Positions 1 through 7,035 of a stretch of DNA of 10,781 nucleotides are shown here, piece by piece. The DNA lies in contig CAJXVF010000030.1 of assembly GCA_913060845.1 (NCBI GenBank), forward strand, positions 1 to 10,781, in the 5' to 3' direction. The translations under genes and the position numbers were made by a program. The notes below the pieces were generated by a model, which saw only the letters and a list, made by a program, of their open reading frames with translations, made no database searches and had not been told where the DNA came from. Within the stretch, counting starts at the first letter, position 1; every line of letters starts with the position of its first letter. This DNA is from an uncultured Alphaproteobacteria bacterium (GTDB taxonomy: Bacteria > Pseudomonadota > Alphaproteobacteria > Bin95).

Positions 1-53
1 CCTCCTTCGAATCTTCATCAATCCGATGGAATCACATCCCACTGTTATCACTC

Positions 54-81
54 AAAAACTTTTAAAACGGGCTCTAAAGCC
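54..81 (-). terminator. possible weak terminator after the threonine aldolase gene
   Basis: Read on the minus strand, a 4-bp stem (GGCT / AGCC, loop of four) overlaps the stop codon of the aldolase gene and is followed by two T-runs (TTTT and TTTTT). The stem is very short, so this is only a candidate for rho-independent termination. The remaining bases 1-53 hold nothing I can recognise. Confidence 0.25.
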
Positions 82-1096
82 GCACGATCCGTTCCGCAGC
101 TGTGCGTACTGCGTTTGGATCAACGTCCATGTGCGTTACGGCGCGGAGGGTGTGGGGGCCGACGGCGCCGATGCGGACGTCGGCTTCGGCGAGGGTGCGG
201 GCGCTGAATTTGGCGGCGTCTGCGGTTTTGTCGGCCAGATCGAAGATGACGATATTGGTGTCTACCGTCGCTGGATCAATGGAGAAGTTTGGCGAGCCTG
301 CCAGGACTTCGGCGAAGCTTTTGGCAGCGGCGTTATCTTCCGCCAAGCGTTCCACGTTATTCTCTAAACCGTAGAGCGCACCGGCAGCGATGATGCCGGC
401 TTGGCGCATGGCACCGCCGATCCGCTGCTTCCATTGCCATACGGCTTCAATGAAGTCTGCTGACCCGGCCATGGCGGCACCAACAGGGGCGCCCAGGCCT
501 TTGGAGAAATCGATCCAGACTGTATCCGCCGTCGCACCGTATTCAGCTGCACTCACACCTGTCGCGACAACGGCGTTCAGCAAGCGTGCGCCATCCATAT
601 GGACGATCAGGTCCGCTTCCCGTGCGGCAGCGCTGACGGATTGCACGGCCTCCAACGGCCAAGCGACACCACCGGCCATATTGGCGGTGTTCTCAATTTC
701 GAGCAGGCGGGTTTTTGGCGCGTAGCGGCTGGCGGGGCGGGTTGCGGCGCGGACGGTGTCTGCAGTGAACATGCCCCGATCGCCCGGAAGCGCTGTCATT
801 ACCGCACCAGCAAGGGCCGAGGGGCCGCCGCCTTCGTAATTCAGGATATGTGAGGTTCCGTGGCACAGAATTTCGTCGCCAGGGCGGCAATGCACCATTA
901 ACGCGATTTCATTGCACATGGTGCCAGACGGCAAAAATACGGCCGCTTCTTTACCCAGCAGGTCCGCAACTTTATCGCAGAGCGCGTTAACGGTTGGGTC
1001 TTCGCCGCGCTGCTCATCGCCCACTTCGGCGTTCGCCATGGCGCGCCGCATCGCATCCGAAGGACGCGTCTGGGTATCGCTATACAGGTCGATCAT
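74..1096 (-). CDS. ltaE: low-specificity L-threonine aldolase (PLP-dependent, fold type I)
   Basis: This 340-residue protein matches the usual length of the threonine aldolase / beta-eliminating lyase family. The family cleaves L-threonine or L-allo-threonine to glycine and acetaldehyde in the cytoplasm, using pyridoxal phosphate. The N-terminal signature is clear (SDTQTRPSDAMRRAM, residues 6-20, then VGDEQRGEDPTVNAL). His83 in GTSHI fits the cofactor-stacking histidine, and the HMDGAR motif at 166-171 supplies the aspartate that contacts the pyridine nitrogen. Lys199 in DFSKGLGAPVG is the expected Schiff-base lysine. The C-terminal TLRAVTHMDV (317-326) contains the expected substrate-carboxylate arginine. 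The start ATG at 1096 is placed by the conserved N-terminus and lies 5 nt after the stop of a small membrane-protein gene, suggesting co-transcription. Stereopreference (L-threo, L-allo or low-specificity) cannot be told from sequence. Confidence 0.93.
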   Translation of the reverse strand: MIDLYSDTQTRPSDAMRRAMANAEVGDEQRGEDPTVNALCDKVADLLGKEAAVFLPSGTMCNEIALMVHCRPGDEILCHGTSHILNYEGGGPSALAGAVMTALPGDRGMFTADTVRAATRPASRYAPKTRLLEIENTANMAGGVAWPLEAVQSVSAAAREADLIVHMDGARLLNAVVATGVSAAEYGATADTVWIDFSKGLGAPVGAAMAGSADFIEAVWQWKQRIGGAMRQAGIIAAGALYGLENNVERLAEDNAAAKSFAEVLAGSPNFSIDPATVDTNIVIFDLADKTADAAKFSARTLAEADVRIGAVGPHTLRAVTHMDVDPNAVRTAAERIVRL

Positions 1097-1101
1097 AGGC
1101 C

Positions 1102-1239
1102 TTAGTTCAGGCTGCTGGTCGCCGGTAAGGCCAGGTAAAACATGAGGAAAACGATCAACGCGCCGGCACCATAACCACCAAGCGTCGTCCAGATGTTCAT
1201 CCGGTCTGGCATTGGATCATTTGGATCTTCTTCAAGCAT
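1102..1239 (-). CDS. small single-pass membrane protein, unknown function
   Basis: I do not recognise a family. From the ATG at 1239 the product is 45 residues: a short acidic N-terminus rich in Asp, Glu and Pro, then one hydrophobic segment (about residues 16-38, containing GGYGAGALIVFLMFYLAL), then a short tail. It therefore looks like an N-in or N-out single-span inner-membrane miniprotein. Its stop is 5 nt before the aldolase start, so the two are probably co-transcribed. The start is uncertain. The frame stays open upstream to ATGs at 1305 and 1290 and to a TTG at 1335 (77 residues), but that upstream part uses codons such as AGA and ATA that are rare in the neighbouring genes, and none of the starts has a strong ribosome binding site. 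I prefer 1239 on codon use. Confidence 0.55.
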   Translation of the reverse strand: MLEEDPNDPMPDRMNIWTTLGGYGAGALIVFLMFYLALPATSSLN

Positions 1240-1468
1240 ATCTGTCTCGCTCTGTATTCTTGAAACATCTGCGGAGACTCTGCCGGTCATCGCCGTCGCA
1301 GTCATTTGCTGCAAGGCTTCTAACCAATCCGTCAACCAAATTCATCAAATGTCGTTAGTGCGTATTTACCACAGATTTATAGGCCATCCGTATTGTGCTG
1401 GTTGAGTTCACAAACCAATGCGCCATTGCGCCACTGAAAACCTAGCTGAGAAAGACGGGAGTCTAACT
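1240..1468. other. divergent intergenic region between the small membrane protein and the pilin gene
   Basis: About 230 bp separates the two divergent transcription units and should carry both promoters. I see no convincing sigma-70 pair and no -24/-12 sigma-54 element. A TATAGG at 1378-1383 could serve as a -10 for the pilin gene, but its upstream partner is poor. A small inverted repeat (CAATG-cgc-CATTG, 1416-1428) sits in the presumed pilin leader. The part next to 1239 may be coding if the small gene starts further upstream. Confidence 0.35.
1457..1461 (+). promoter_or_regulatory. ribosome binding site that fixes the pilin start
   Basis: GGGAG lies 7 nt before the ATG at 1469. It supports this start over the longer frame from 1418, which would add 17 residues ahead of the prepilin leader. 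Confidence 0.6.
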
Positions 1469-2053
1469 ATGCCGCAAGGTCGTAAAGCTAAAAATCAAAA
1501 GGGTTTTACCCTGGTCGAATTGATGGTCGTCGTCTCGATCATCGGGATTCTCGCCGCTATCGGCATTCCACGCGTGTTCGCCTATGTCCGCGCCAGTGAA
1601 ACGGCAGAGGTCAGCCAGAACGCCGGTCGTATTCTTGCGGGCATCAAGGCTTATGGCGACAGCCAGTTGAAGTCGACAGCTGATATCGTGGCAGATATTA
1701 ACGGTACTGGTCTAACGCCAGATGGCTCGGCGACAACCGAGTTATCCACGATCATCCCATTTCTCGTGCTGCCAGCTGACGCAGATTTTGAATACGCGAT
1801 TTCCGCGGTGCCGGGGACCGCAGGGCCACAGGACGGCGAGGCTGTTGTCTGTATTACGGCGACTGGGCTTGCAACTGCAGGCGTACCGGGCAGCAAGGTT
1901 ATTTATTCCGCCGCTCCATCAAAAGCTGGCGGTTGGGATGGGCGTGTGAACCGCACACCTTATGTCAGCGGTGCAACGGATCTTACAGGTGCTACTACTG
2001 GCGGGTATTGCTTAAACACCGGCGTAGCACAGGGTACTTGCACCAGTTGTTAA
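1469..2053 (+). CDS. type IV pilin / type II secretion pseudopilin-like prepilin
   Basis: The 194-residue product has a classical class III (prepilin) leader: a short basic stretch MPQGRKAKNQKG, then FTLVELMVVVSIIGILAAIGIPRV. Prepilin peptidase would cut after Gly12, making Phe13 the methylated N-terminal residue and Glu17 the conserved Glu+5. Residues 13-35 form the hydrophobic half of the alpha-1 helix that holds subunits in the membrane before assembly and packs the filament core. The globular part has Cys128, Cys181, Cys191 and Cys194, enough for a disulfide-closed D-region-like loop at the C-terminus. I chose the ATG at 1469 over the in-frame ATG at 1418 because GGGAG (1457-1461) lies 7 nt upstream and the leader then has normal length. 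It is the first gene of the pilus-like cassette and the only pilin in it. Major pilin versus pseudopilin cannot be settled from sequence alone. Confidence 0.9.
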   Translation: MPQGRKAKNQKGFTLVELMVVVSIIGILAAIGIPRVFAYVRASETAEVSQNAGRILAGIKAYGDSQLKSTADIVADINGTGLTPDGSATTELSTIIPFLVLPADADFEYAISAVPGTAGPQDGEAVVCITATGLATAGVPGSKVIYSAAPSKAGGWDGRVNRTPYVSGATDLTGATTGGYCLNTGVAQGTCTSC

Positions 2054-2061
2054 GCAAACCA

Positions 2062-2103
2062 GAGGTAACCTCCAGCCAGGACACATCATAACGCGAGCCT
2101 GGC
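2062..2103 (+). promoter_or_regulatory. inverted repeats in the pilin-kinase gap
   Basis: The 53-nt gap holds two small inverted repeats: GAGGTAACCTC (2062-2072) and GCCAGG...CCTGGC (2075-2080 with 2098-2103, 17-nt loop). The second stem ends 3 nt before the kinase ATG, so in RNA it could hide that start. The ATG also lacks a clear Shine-Dalgarno sequence. There is no T-run, so these are not a conventional terminator. They could reduce translation of the downstream genes relative to the pilin, but they may be chance. Confidence 0.25.
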
Positions 2104-2106
2104 CGA

Positions 2107-3774
2107 ATGAGCCCTCTGGATAAATCTGATATCAACGTGACGGCGCCCCGGGAAACTGCGGGCGCCGTTACTGCGCCAGATGCCCAATTAGCGAACTTAA
2201 TGCCAGAGGATATGGCTGGCACTGACCGGCGCTACGTTGATTGGCGCTTCATCGGCACTGGCGGGTCTGCAGACGTTTACCGCGTGTTTGACCGGTTCCT
2301 CAGCATTGATCTCGCCATCAAAATCCTGAAGCGGGATTCGCCAGCGGGGCGCGATACAATTCGCAATGAAGTGCTGATTTCTCGAGCACTTCGCCATCTC
2401 TCCATCTGCCCCGTGCATGATATCTATTCCGGCGATCACGGCTTCGGCGTCATCATGGATGTGCTGGAAGGGTATGACCTGAAGGTTTGGGCGAAGGTCA
2501 ATAACACCACCCTGCACGCCACATTTGAAGACCGCGTGGCGTTGGTGGAAAAACTGGCGAACGCCCTCGCCATCGCCCATAGCCGCATTGTTCACCGGGA
2601 TTTGAAGCCCGCAAACATCTTCCTCGTCAATGGCTCGATTGAGCAGCCGCTGATCATGGATTTTGGCCTATCGCTGCTGGACCAGTCTGAAATCCAAGGC
2701 TCCCGCGCTGGCACACCGCGCTACATGGCGCCGGAACAGCATGGCGGCGTCGCTGATGCGCGGTCAGATATTTTTGCACTTGGCGTTATGGCCTACGAAT
2801 TGCTAACCGGCGGGCGCCGCCCACTTAGCGAAACCGTGCGACGGCCGACGGCTGAAGAATGGCAGACCCTTGCAATTGCAACGCCAAGCGCACACTGCGC
2901 CCTGATCAGCGGACCAATTGACCGCCTGATCCTGCAAATGCTGCAGTATGACCCAGCAAAACGCCCATCAAGTGCAGCAGAAATTGTGCGGGCACTGAGA
3001 GCAGCATCACAAACCCGCGCGGAAGCCCCAACAGCAGCCAGCGCGCAGAAATCAGCCCATGCGACAGCGACGCTGGCACCGGGAAAATACGTCATTGGCT
3101 CACCGCCAACATCCCAATACGCCGCTGAAAAGCCTATGCGCCGGGTTCAGCTAACCGGGTGCCGGGTAGCACTTCGGCCCGTGACCAATGCAGATTATTT
3201 GGCATTTTGCCGTGAAACGGGTGCAACGCCGCCCCCACTCATCGAAGATCCGGTATTCGGCGCTGCAACCCATCCGATCGTTAGCGTGGATTGGGCAATG
3301 GCGAGCGCCTATGTCGAATGGGCTGGCGGGCGCTTACCAACCGAGGCCGAATGGGAGGCCGCCGCTAAAGCGGGTGCCACAATGCAGGTCTATCCATGGG
3401 GCGATAGCGACCTAAAGCCGGAATCCGCCAATGCCGATAATTCGGTCGACGGAACAACCCCTGTTGGCGCTTATCCACTTGGCGCGAATGGTCTGGGCCT
3501 TGAAGACATGGCCGGGAACGTTTGGGAATGGTGTGCGGATGCATTCGATGAACGCGCTTACCGATCCTTCCGGGACGCATTTCCTGATCCCATCACCAAA
3601 CCATCTGGCAGCGCAGGCCTCACGACCATAGAACGGGTCCTGCGCGGCGGTGCGTTCGATGCCCTGCCCGCCATGTGCCGCACCGCTTTCCGCCATCGCG
3701 CGCCAGCAAACGCGACCCGCAAAACCATCGGCTTCCGCATCGTCTTCGATTTTGAAGAGAGGACACCCACTTAA
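2107..3774 (+). CDS. Hanks-type Ser/Thr protein kinase fused to a C-terminal FGE-like (SUMF1/C-lectin fold) domain
   Basis: The 555-residue product has two domains. Residues about 45-300 form a complete eukaryotic-type kinase: glycine loop GTGGSADVY (50-58), ATP-anchoring Lys72 in AIK, helix-C Glu88, catalytic loop HRDLKPAN (163-170), DFG at 185-187, GTPRYMAPE (202-210), Asp221 and Arg286. All catalytic residues are present, so it should be active. A Ser/Ala/Thr-rich linker (about 300-320) leads to an FGE-sulfatase-type domain (about 322-550) with the family markers GGRLPTEAEWEAA, YPWGD, DMAGNVWEWC, VLRGGAF and IGFRIV. The catalytic cysteine pair of true formylglycine-generating enzymes is not seen: only Cys524 lies in the region (MCRTAFRHR). 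The domain is therefore probably a binding module, not a sulfatase activator. No signal peptide or membrane segment is visible. The next gene, the assembly ATPase, starts 1 nt after its stop, so joint expression is likely. The substrate is unknown. Confidence 0.9.
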   Translation: MSPLDKSDINVTAPRETAGAVTAPDAQLANLMPEDMAGTDRRYVDWRFIGTGGSADVYRVFDRFLSIDLAIKILKRDSPAGRDTIRNEVLISRALRHLSICPVHDIYSGDHGFGVIMDVLEGYDLKVWAKVNNTTLHATFEDRVALVEKLANALAIAHSRIVHRDLKPANIFLVNGSIEQPLIMDFGLSLLDQSEIQGSRAGTPRYMAPEQHGGVADARSDIFALGVMAYELLTGGRRPLSETVRRPTAEEWQTLAIATPSAHCALISGPIDRLILQMLQYDPAKRPSSAAEIVRALRAASQTRAEAPTAASAQKSAHATATLAPGKYVIGSPPTSQYAAEKPMRRVQLTGCRVALRPVTNADYLAFCRETGATPPPLIEDPVFGAATHPIVSVDWAMASAYVEWAGGRLPTEAEWEAAAKAGATMQVYPWGDSDLKPESANADNSVDGTTPVGAYPLGANGLGLEDMAGNVWEWCADAFDERAYRSFRDAFPDPITKPSGSAGLTTIERVLRGGAFDALPAMCRTAFRHRAPANATRKTIGFRIVFDFEERTPT

Positions 3775-3775
3775 G

Positions 3776-5983
3776 ATGGGCGATCCATCCCAAGGGCTGA
3801 AGCAGGTTTACGGATCTGCCAAGCCACACCCAAATTATGACGATGACCAAACCTTCGACCCGGACCAAACCGAGTATGGGGCGGACACGCCCCCGATTCC
3901 GCCCGTGCAAGGAAGCTTGGCCGATTCCGTGCCTGAGGACGTGCGCGACAACCCCGTCGTCGCCAAATTGCTCGCAGAAGCAGAGCGCCGCCAAAACTTA
4001 GCCGCTGGCGAAGTGACAGAACCCGCAAGCGTTGCACCAGACGTCGAGCCAATTGAGGCCACACCTCCCAGCGACGATCAAACGCTGATGGACCCGCCGC
4101 CGCCAGAACAGCGGCAACCTTCAGATGACGACACGACTGCTGATGATTGGACGTCCGCACCTCTGGCTCCAGAGGTCCAAACCTCGCTTCCAGTGGCAGC
4201 AGCTGATGAACGAGCGGTTCGGTCAACTTCAAATGACCCAACGCGCTATGGCGGTGAATCACGCTTGTTGCGCGGCCTTGCCCGTAGTTTGGTTGACGGC
4301 GGTGCCCTTTCCGAACGTCGCGCCGTATCCTTGGCGATGCAGGCCCGCGACGGCGGTGTTGGTTTCATGCGGGCGCTGGCATCTGACCGGGCGAGCGTTG
4401 ATCTGTTCGCCATCTATAAAGTCATCGGCGAATTGGTTGGCGCAGACCCAATCTCCAGCCGCAATGAAGCCGTGCAGCGCATGACGAACAGCGATTGGCT
4501 GCCAGCGGAAATGGTCGAGCAATGGCAGATCCTGCCGCTCCTGTCCGACGATCCAGACACCGTTATGCTCGCCGCTGTCGATCTGTTTGATATCGTGGCA
4601 TTGGACTGGGCGCGCGCCAGGTCTGGCACCCAGAAGGTCCGCGTTACACCGATCCATCCAGATGTATTTTACGACAGCCTGGGCCGCTACCACTCCCTGC
4701 AGGAAGACGTATCGGACGGGGACGGCATGTTCACGCCGATCGCCGTTAACTGGACCAAGGAAGACCTTGAACGCGCTGACCTCACGCATATGGATATCCC
4801 AGCGGCGGTTGATTACATCCTGCACACAGGCTTTGAGCTTGGCGCATCGGATATGCATATTGAACCGACCGGCGACGGGCTCATCGTGCGTTGCCGTGTT
4901 GATGGCGTACTGCGGGAAGAAATTAAGCTCCCACGCGATGCTGCGGCCATGGTCGCTTCTCGTATTAAGGTCCTCGCGAACCTGGATGTTGCCGAACGGC
5001 GAAAGCCGCAGGATGGCCGCATTGGCGTTGCGATCCAGGGCCATCCAATTGATGTCCGTGTGTCCTCACTGCCGACCGTCAATGGCGAAAAGATGGTTCT
5101 CCGGCTGCTGGACGAAGGCTCGCTCCGGCCCCGCATCGAGGACATCGGCCTGACTGACCGCGAGATGCGCACCCTCGCAGACAAAATCCGCGCGCCTTAC
5201 GGATTAATTTTGCTAAGCAGGCCAACGGGTTCTGGCAAAACCACAACACTCTATTCCTGCCTCGCTGGTATTGACCGGATTGGGCGGAATGTTGTGACCG
5301 TCGAGGACCCTGTCGAGTACCGACTCAAAGGCGTTCACCAAACCCAGGTGGATGAGAATATCGGCCTCACATTCTCCGGCGGTCTCCGCGCCATGCTGCG
5401 GCAAGACCCGGACGTGATCATGGTTGGTGAGTGCCGCGATAAAGTTACGGCGCAGATGGCGGTGCAGGCGTCTCTCACGGGCCATCTCGTGTTCTCCACC
5501 ATTCACGCCAATGACGCGGTCGGCGTTGTCAGCCGTTTGATGGATATGGAAATTGATCCGTTCCTGATCGCCAACTCTGTCAGCATGACCCTGGCGCAGC
5601 GCCTGCTGCGTGTGCATTGCCCCCATTGCCAGACTGTCGTGGACGGGCGGGAGGTGATCTCCAACCTTCGGGCGGAAGGCGTTGGGTCCTACAAGCTGGA
5701 GCGGTTGGGCATCAGCATCGCACCTGACATGCCCTGTATCGTCACCCTTGGCTACGGCCATTGCCGGCACACTGGTTATGTTGGCCGACAAGCCGTGTTC
5801 GAGCTGCTGGCGATGGATGATGAAACCCGCGGCGCCATCATGACCAACCATTTTGATCTGCATGAATTCCGTCGGGTCGCCCGTGGCGGTGGCATGCAGT
5901 CCATGTTCGAGCACGCGCTGATTCTGGTGGAGGAAGGACGCACCTCCTATTCCGAGGTCATTCGCGTTCTTGGTGAGGCCTAG
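3776..5983 (+). CDS. GspE/PilB-type filament assembly or secretion ATPase
   Basis: The 735-residue product is the cytoplasmic hexameric motor that powers pilin extraction and assembly. Residues 1-155 are acidic, Pro/Ser/Thr-rich and probably disordered. About 160-325 resembles the T2SSE/MshE N-terminal domain, and about 330-700 is the ATPase, with SDMHIEPTGDGLIVRCRVDG in the N2 part. Walker A is RPTGSGKTTT with Lys488, the Asp box begins VEDPVEY, Walker B is DVIMVGE (546-552) and the His box is GHLVFSTIHAND. Three deviations stand out. Arg482 replaces the first P-loop glycine. The usual RDxET reads RDKVT. The second CxxC of the zinc motif is broken (Cys615 and Cys618 kept, then YGHC with only Cys663; Cys654 nearby could substitute). 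The ATG at 3776 follows the kinase stop by 1 nt, with AGAGGA (3758-3763) upstream; an in-frame ATG at 3650 would lie inside the kinase gene and lacks support. PilB and GspE cannot be separated here. Confidence 0.93.
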   Translation: MGDPSQGLKQVYGSAKPHPNYDDDQTFDPDQTEYGADTPPIPPVQGSLADSVPEDVRDNPVVAKLLAEAERRQNLAAGEVTEPASVAPDVEPIEATPPSDDQTLMDPPPPEQRQPSDDDTTADDWTSAPLAPEVQTSLPVAAADERAVRSTSNDPTRYGGESRLLRGLARSLVDGGALSERRAVSLAMQARDGGVGFMRALASDRASVDLFAIYKVIGELVGADPISSRNEAVQRMTNSDWLPAEMVEQWQILPLLSDDPDTVMLAAVDLFDIVALDWARARSGTQKVRVTPIHPDVFYDSLGRYHSLQEDVSDGDGMFTPIAVNWTKEDLERADLTHMDIPAAVDYILHTGFELGASDMHIEPTGDGLIVRCRVDGVLREEIKLPRDAAAMVASRIKVLANLDVAERRKPQDGRIGVAIQGHPIDVRVSSLPTVNGEKMVLRLLDEGSLRPRIEDIGLTDREMRTLADKIRAPYGLILLSRPTGSGKTTTLYSCLAGIDRIGRNVVTVEDPVEYRLKGVHQTQVDENIGLTFSGGLRAMLRQDPDVIMVGECRDKVTAQMAVQASLTGHLVFSTIHANDAVGVVSRLMDMEIDPFLIANSVSMTLAQRLLRVHCPHCQTVVDGREVISNLRAEGVGSYKLERLGISIAPDMPCIVTLGYGHCRHTGYVGRQAVFELLAMDDETRGAIMTNHFDLHEFRRVARGGGMQSMFEHALILVEEGRTSYSEVIRVLGEA

Positions 5984-5991
5984 CGGACCCC

Positions 5992-7035
5992 ATGTTTTCC
6001 GCCGTATCCCTGACCGCCCGCTTTATCTTCACCCGACAGTTCGCTGCGCTGCTGAAAGGCAAGCTGCAGCTTGCGGCGGCACTGGAAAACCTTTCGGCGG
6101 AGATGCCCAACGGCAAATTCCGTGTCATCCTGCAATCGGTGCTGAAGGACGTATCAGCCGGCCGTGACATGGCGGATTCCATGAAGGAATACCCGAAAGT
6201 TTTCGGCCCGATCTATGTCAGCGTGGTGCGCTCCGGCCTCCGCTCCGGCAAGATTGATGAAGCGATCGACCAGCTTTCATCGTACCTGGAGCAGATGGAC
6301 GCGTTCTCGCGCAAAGTCCGCACCGCTCTCACATACCCAATCTTCGTGCTTGGTGCTTTCATCCTGGTCTTTCACATGATGATCTTTTCGATCCTGCCCA
6401 GGTTTGAGAAAATGTATACCGGCATGGGTCGCGAACTCCCAACGCTGACCCAAGCTTTGCTCGATATGGGTGATGCCTATGCCGAAAACCTCCTGATACT
6501 TGGCGTCTTGGGCGCCTTCATTGTGGCGCTCATCACGTTCTGGCTTTCGAACGAGTCCGGAAAATATGTTTGGGATGTGATCAAGCTCAGGCTGCCATTG
6601 CTCGGCCAAGTGGTGCGCCTCTCCGCTATGGCGCGGTTGCTGCGAACCGTCGGCATGCAGCTTCGCCATCGCATTCCAGCAGTTGAAGCATTGCGCATGG
6701 GGACGGAGGCCGCTGCAAACCGCCGTATCGCTGACGCCGCCCGCGAGGCTGCAGACAATATCGAACGGGGCACATCGTTCGCCGAAGCCTTCAGGCAGGA
6801 CCCGATCTTCGGTGATGTCGTCGTTCGAATGATTGCATCGGGCGAGCAAGCGGGCACGCTGGATGTGCTGATGGTCGCTGCTGCGGATTACTTCGACAAC
6901 CTGCTTATGCAGCGCGTGAACGCCGTCACATCCATGATCAACCCAGTGCTGACGGCCTTAGTCGGCCTCGGCATCGCTGGCATGTTGATAGCAGCTTTCC
7001 TGCCGGTGTTCGAACTCTCCGGGAAAGTGAATTAG
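5992..7035 (+). CDS. GspF/PilC-type inner-membrane platform protein
   Basis: The 347-residue protein has the family's twofold architecture: two cytoplasmic T2SSF helical domains (about 12-112 and 212-312) and three hydrophobic segments (about 115-136, 165-184 and 317-338). The paired family motif appears in both repeats, as SGLRSGKIDEAIDQLSSYLE (81-100) and ASGEQAGTLDVLMVAAADYF (282-301). Such proteins sit in the inner membrane beneath the growing filament and couple rotation or ATP hydrolysis by the GspE/PilB hexamer to pilin insertion. At 347 residues it is slightly shorter than typical PilC or GspF (about 400), mainly at the N-terminus. It starts 8 nt after the ATPase stop, with GTGAGG (5973-5978) as a likely ribosome binding site inside the upstream gene. 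Its TAG stop overlaps the stop of the convergent ubiE gene. It is the last gene of the cassette. Confidence 0.93.
   Translation: MFSAVSLTARFIFTRQFAALLKGKLQLAAALENLSAEMPNGKFRVILQSVLKDVSAGRDMADSMKEYPKVFGPIYVSVVRSGLRSGKIDEAIDQLSSYLEQMDAFSRKVRTALTYPIFVLGAFILVFHMMIFSILPRFEKMYTGMGRELPTLTQALLDMGDAYAENLLILGVLGAFIVALITFWLSNESGKYVWDVIKLRLPLLGQVVRLSAMARLLRTVGMQLRHRIPAVEALRMGTEAAANRRIADAAREAADNIERGTSFAEAFRQDPIFGDVVVRMIASGEQAGTLDVLMVAAADYFDNLLMQRVNAVTSMINPVLTALVGLGIAGMLIAAFLPVFELSGKVN

Noticed and set aside
1742..1750. TTATCCACG, one base from a DnaA box
   Set aside because: It is a single copy inside the pilin coding region, with no AT-rich unwinding element or cluster of boxes nearby.
3070..3774. Calling the kinase C-terminus a sulfatase-activating formylglycine-generating enzyme
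   Set aside because: The catalytic cysteine pair is not seen and no sulfatase gene lies nearby; only the fold is supported.
2107..3774. Diversity-generating retroelement target at the FGE-like domain
   Set aside because: No reverse transcriptase, accessory gene or near-identical template repeat was found in the window.
3650..3775. N-terminal extension of the ATPase from the ATG at 3650
   Set aside because: It would overlap the kinase gene by 125 bases, has no family similarity, and the ATG at 3776 has an upstream AGAGGA.
4259..5914. Long minus-strand open frames (261 and 233 residues) opposite the ATPase gene
   Set aside because: They lie fully antisense to a well-supported ATPase, show no recognisable domain, and are rich in residues expected from reverse reading of GC-rich codons.
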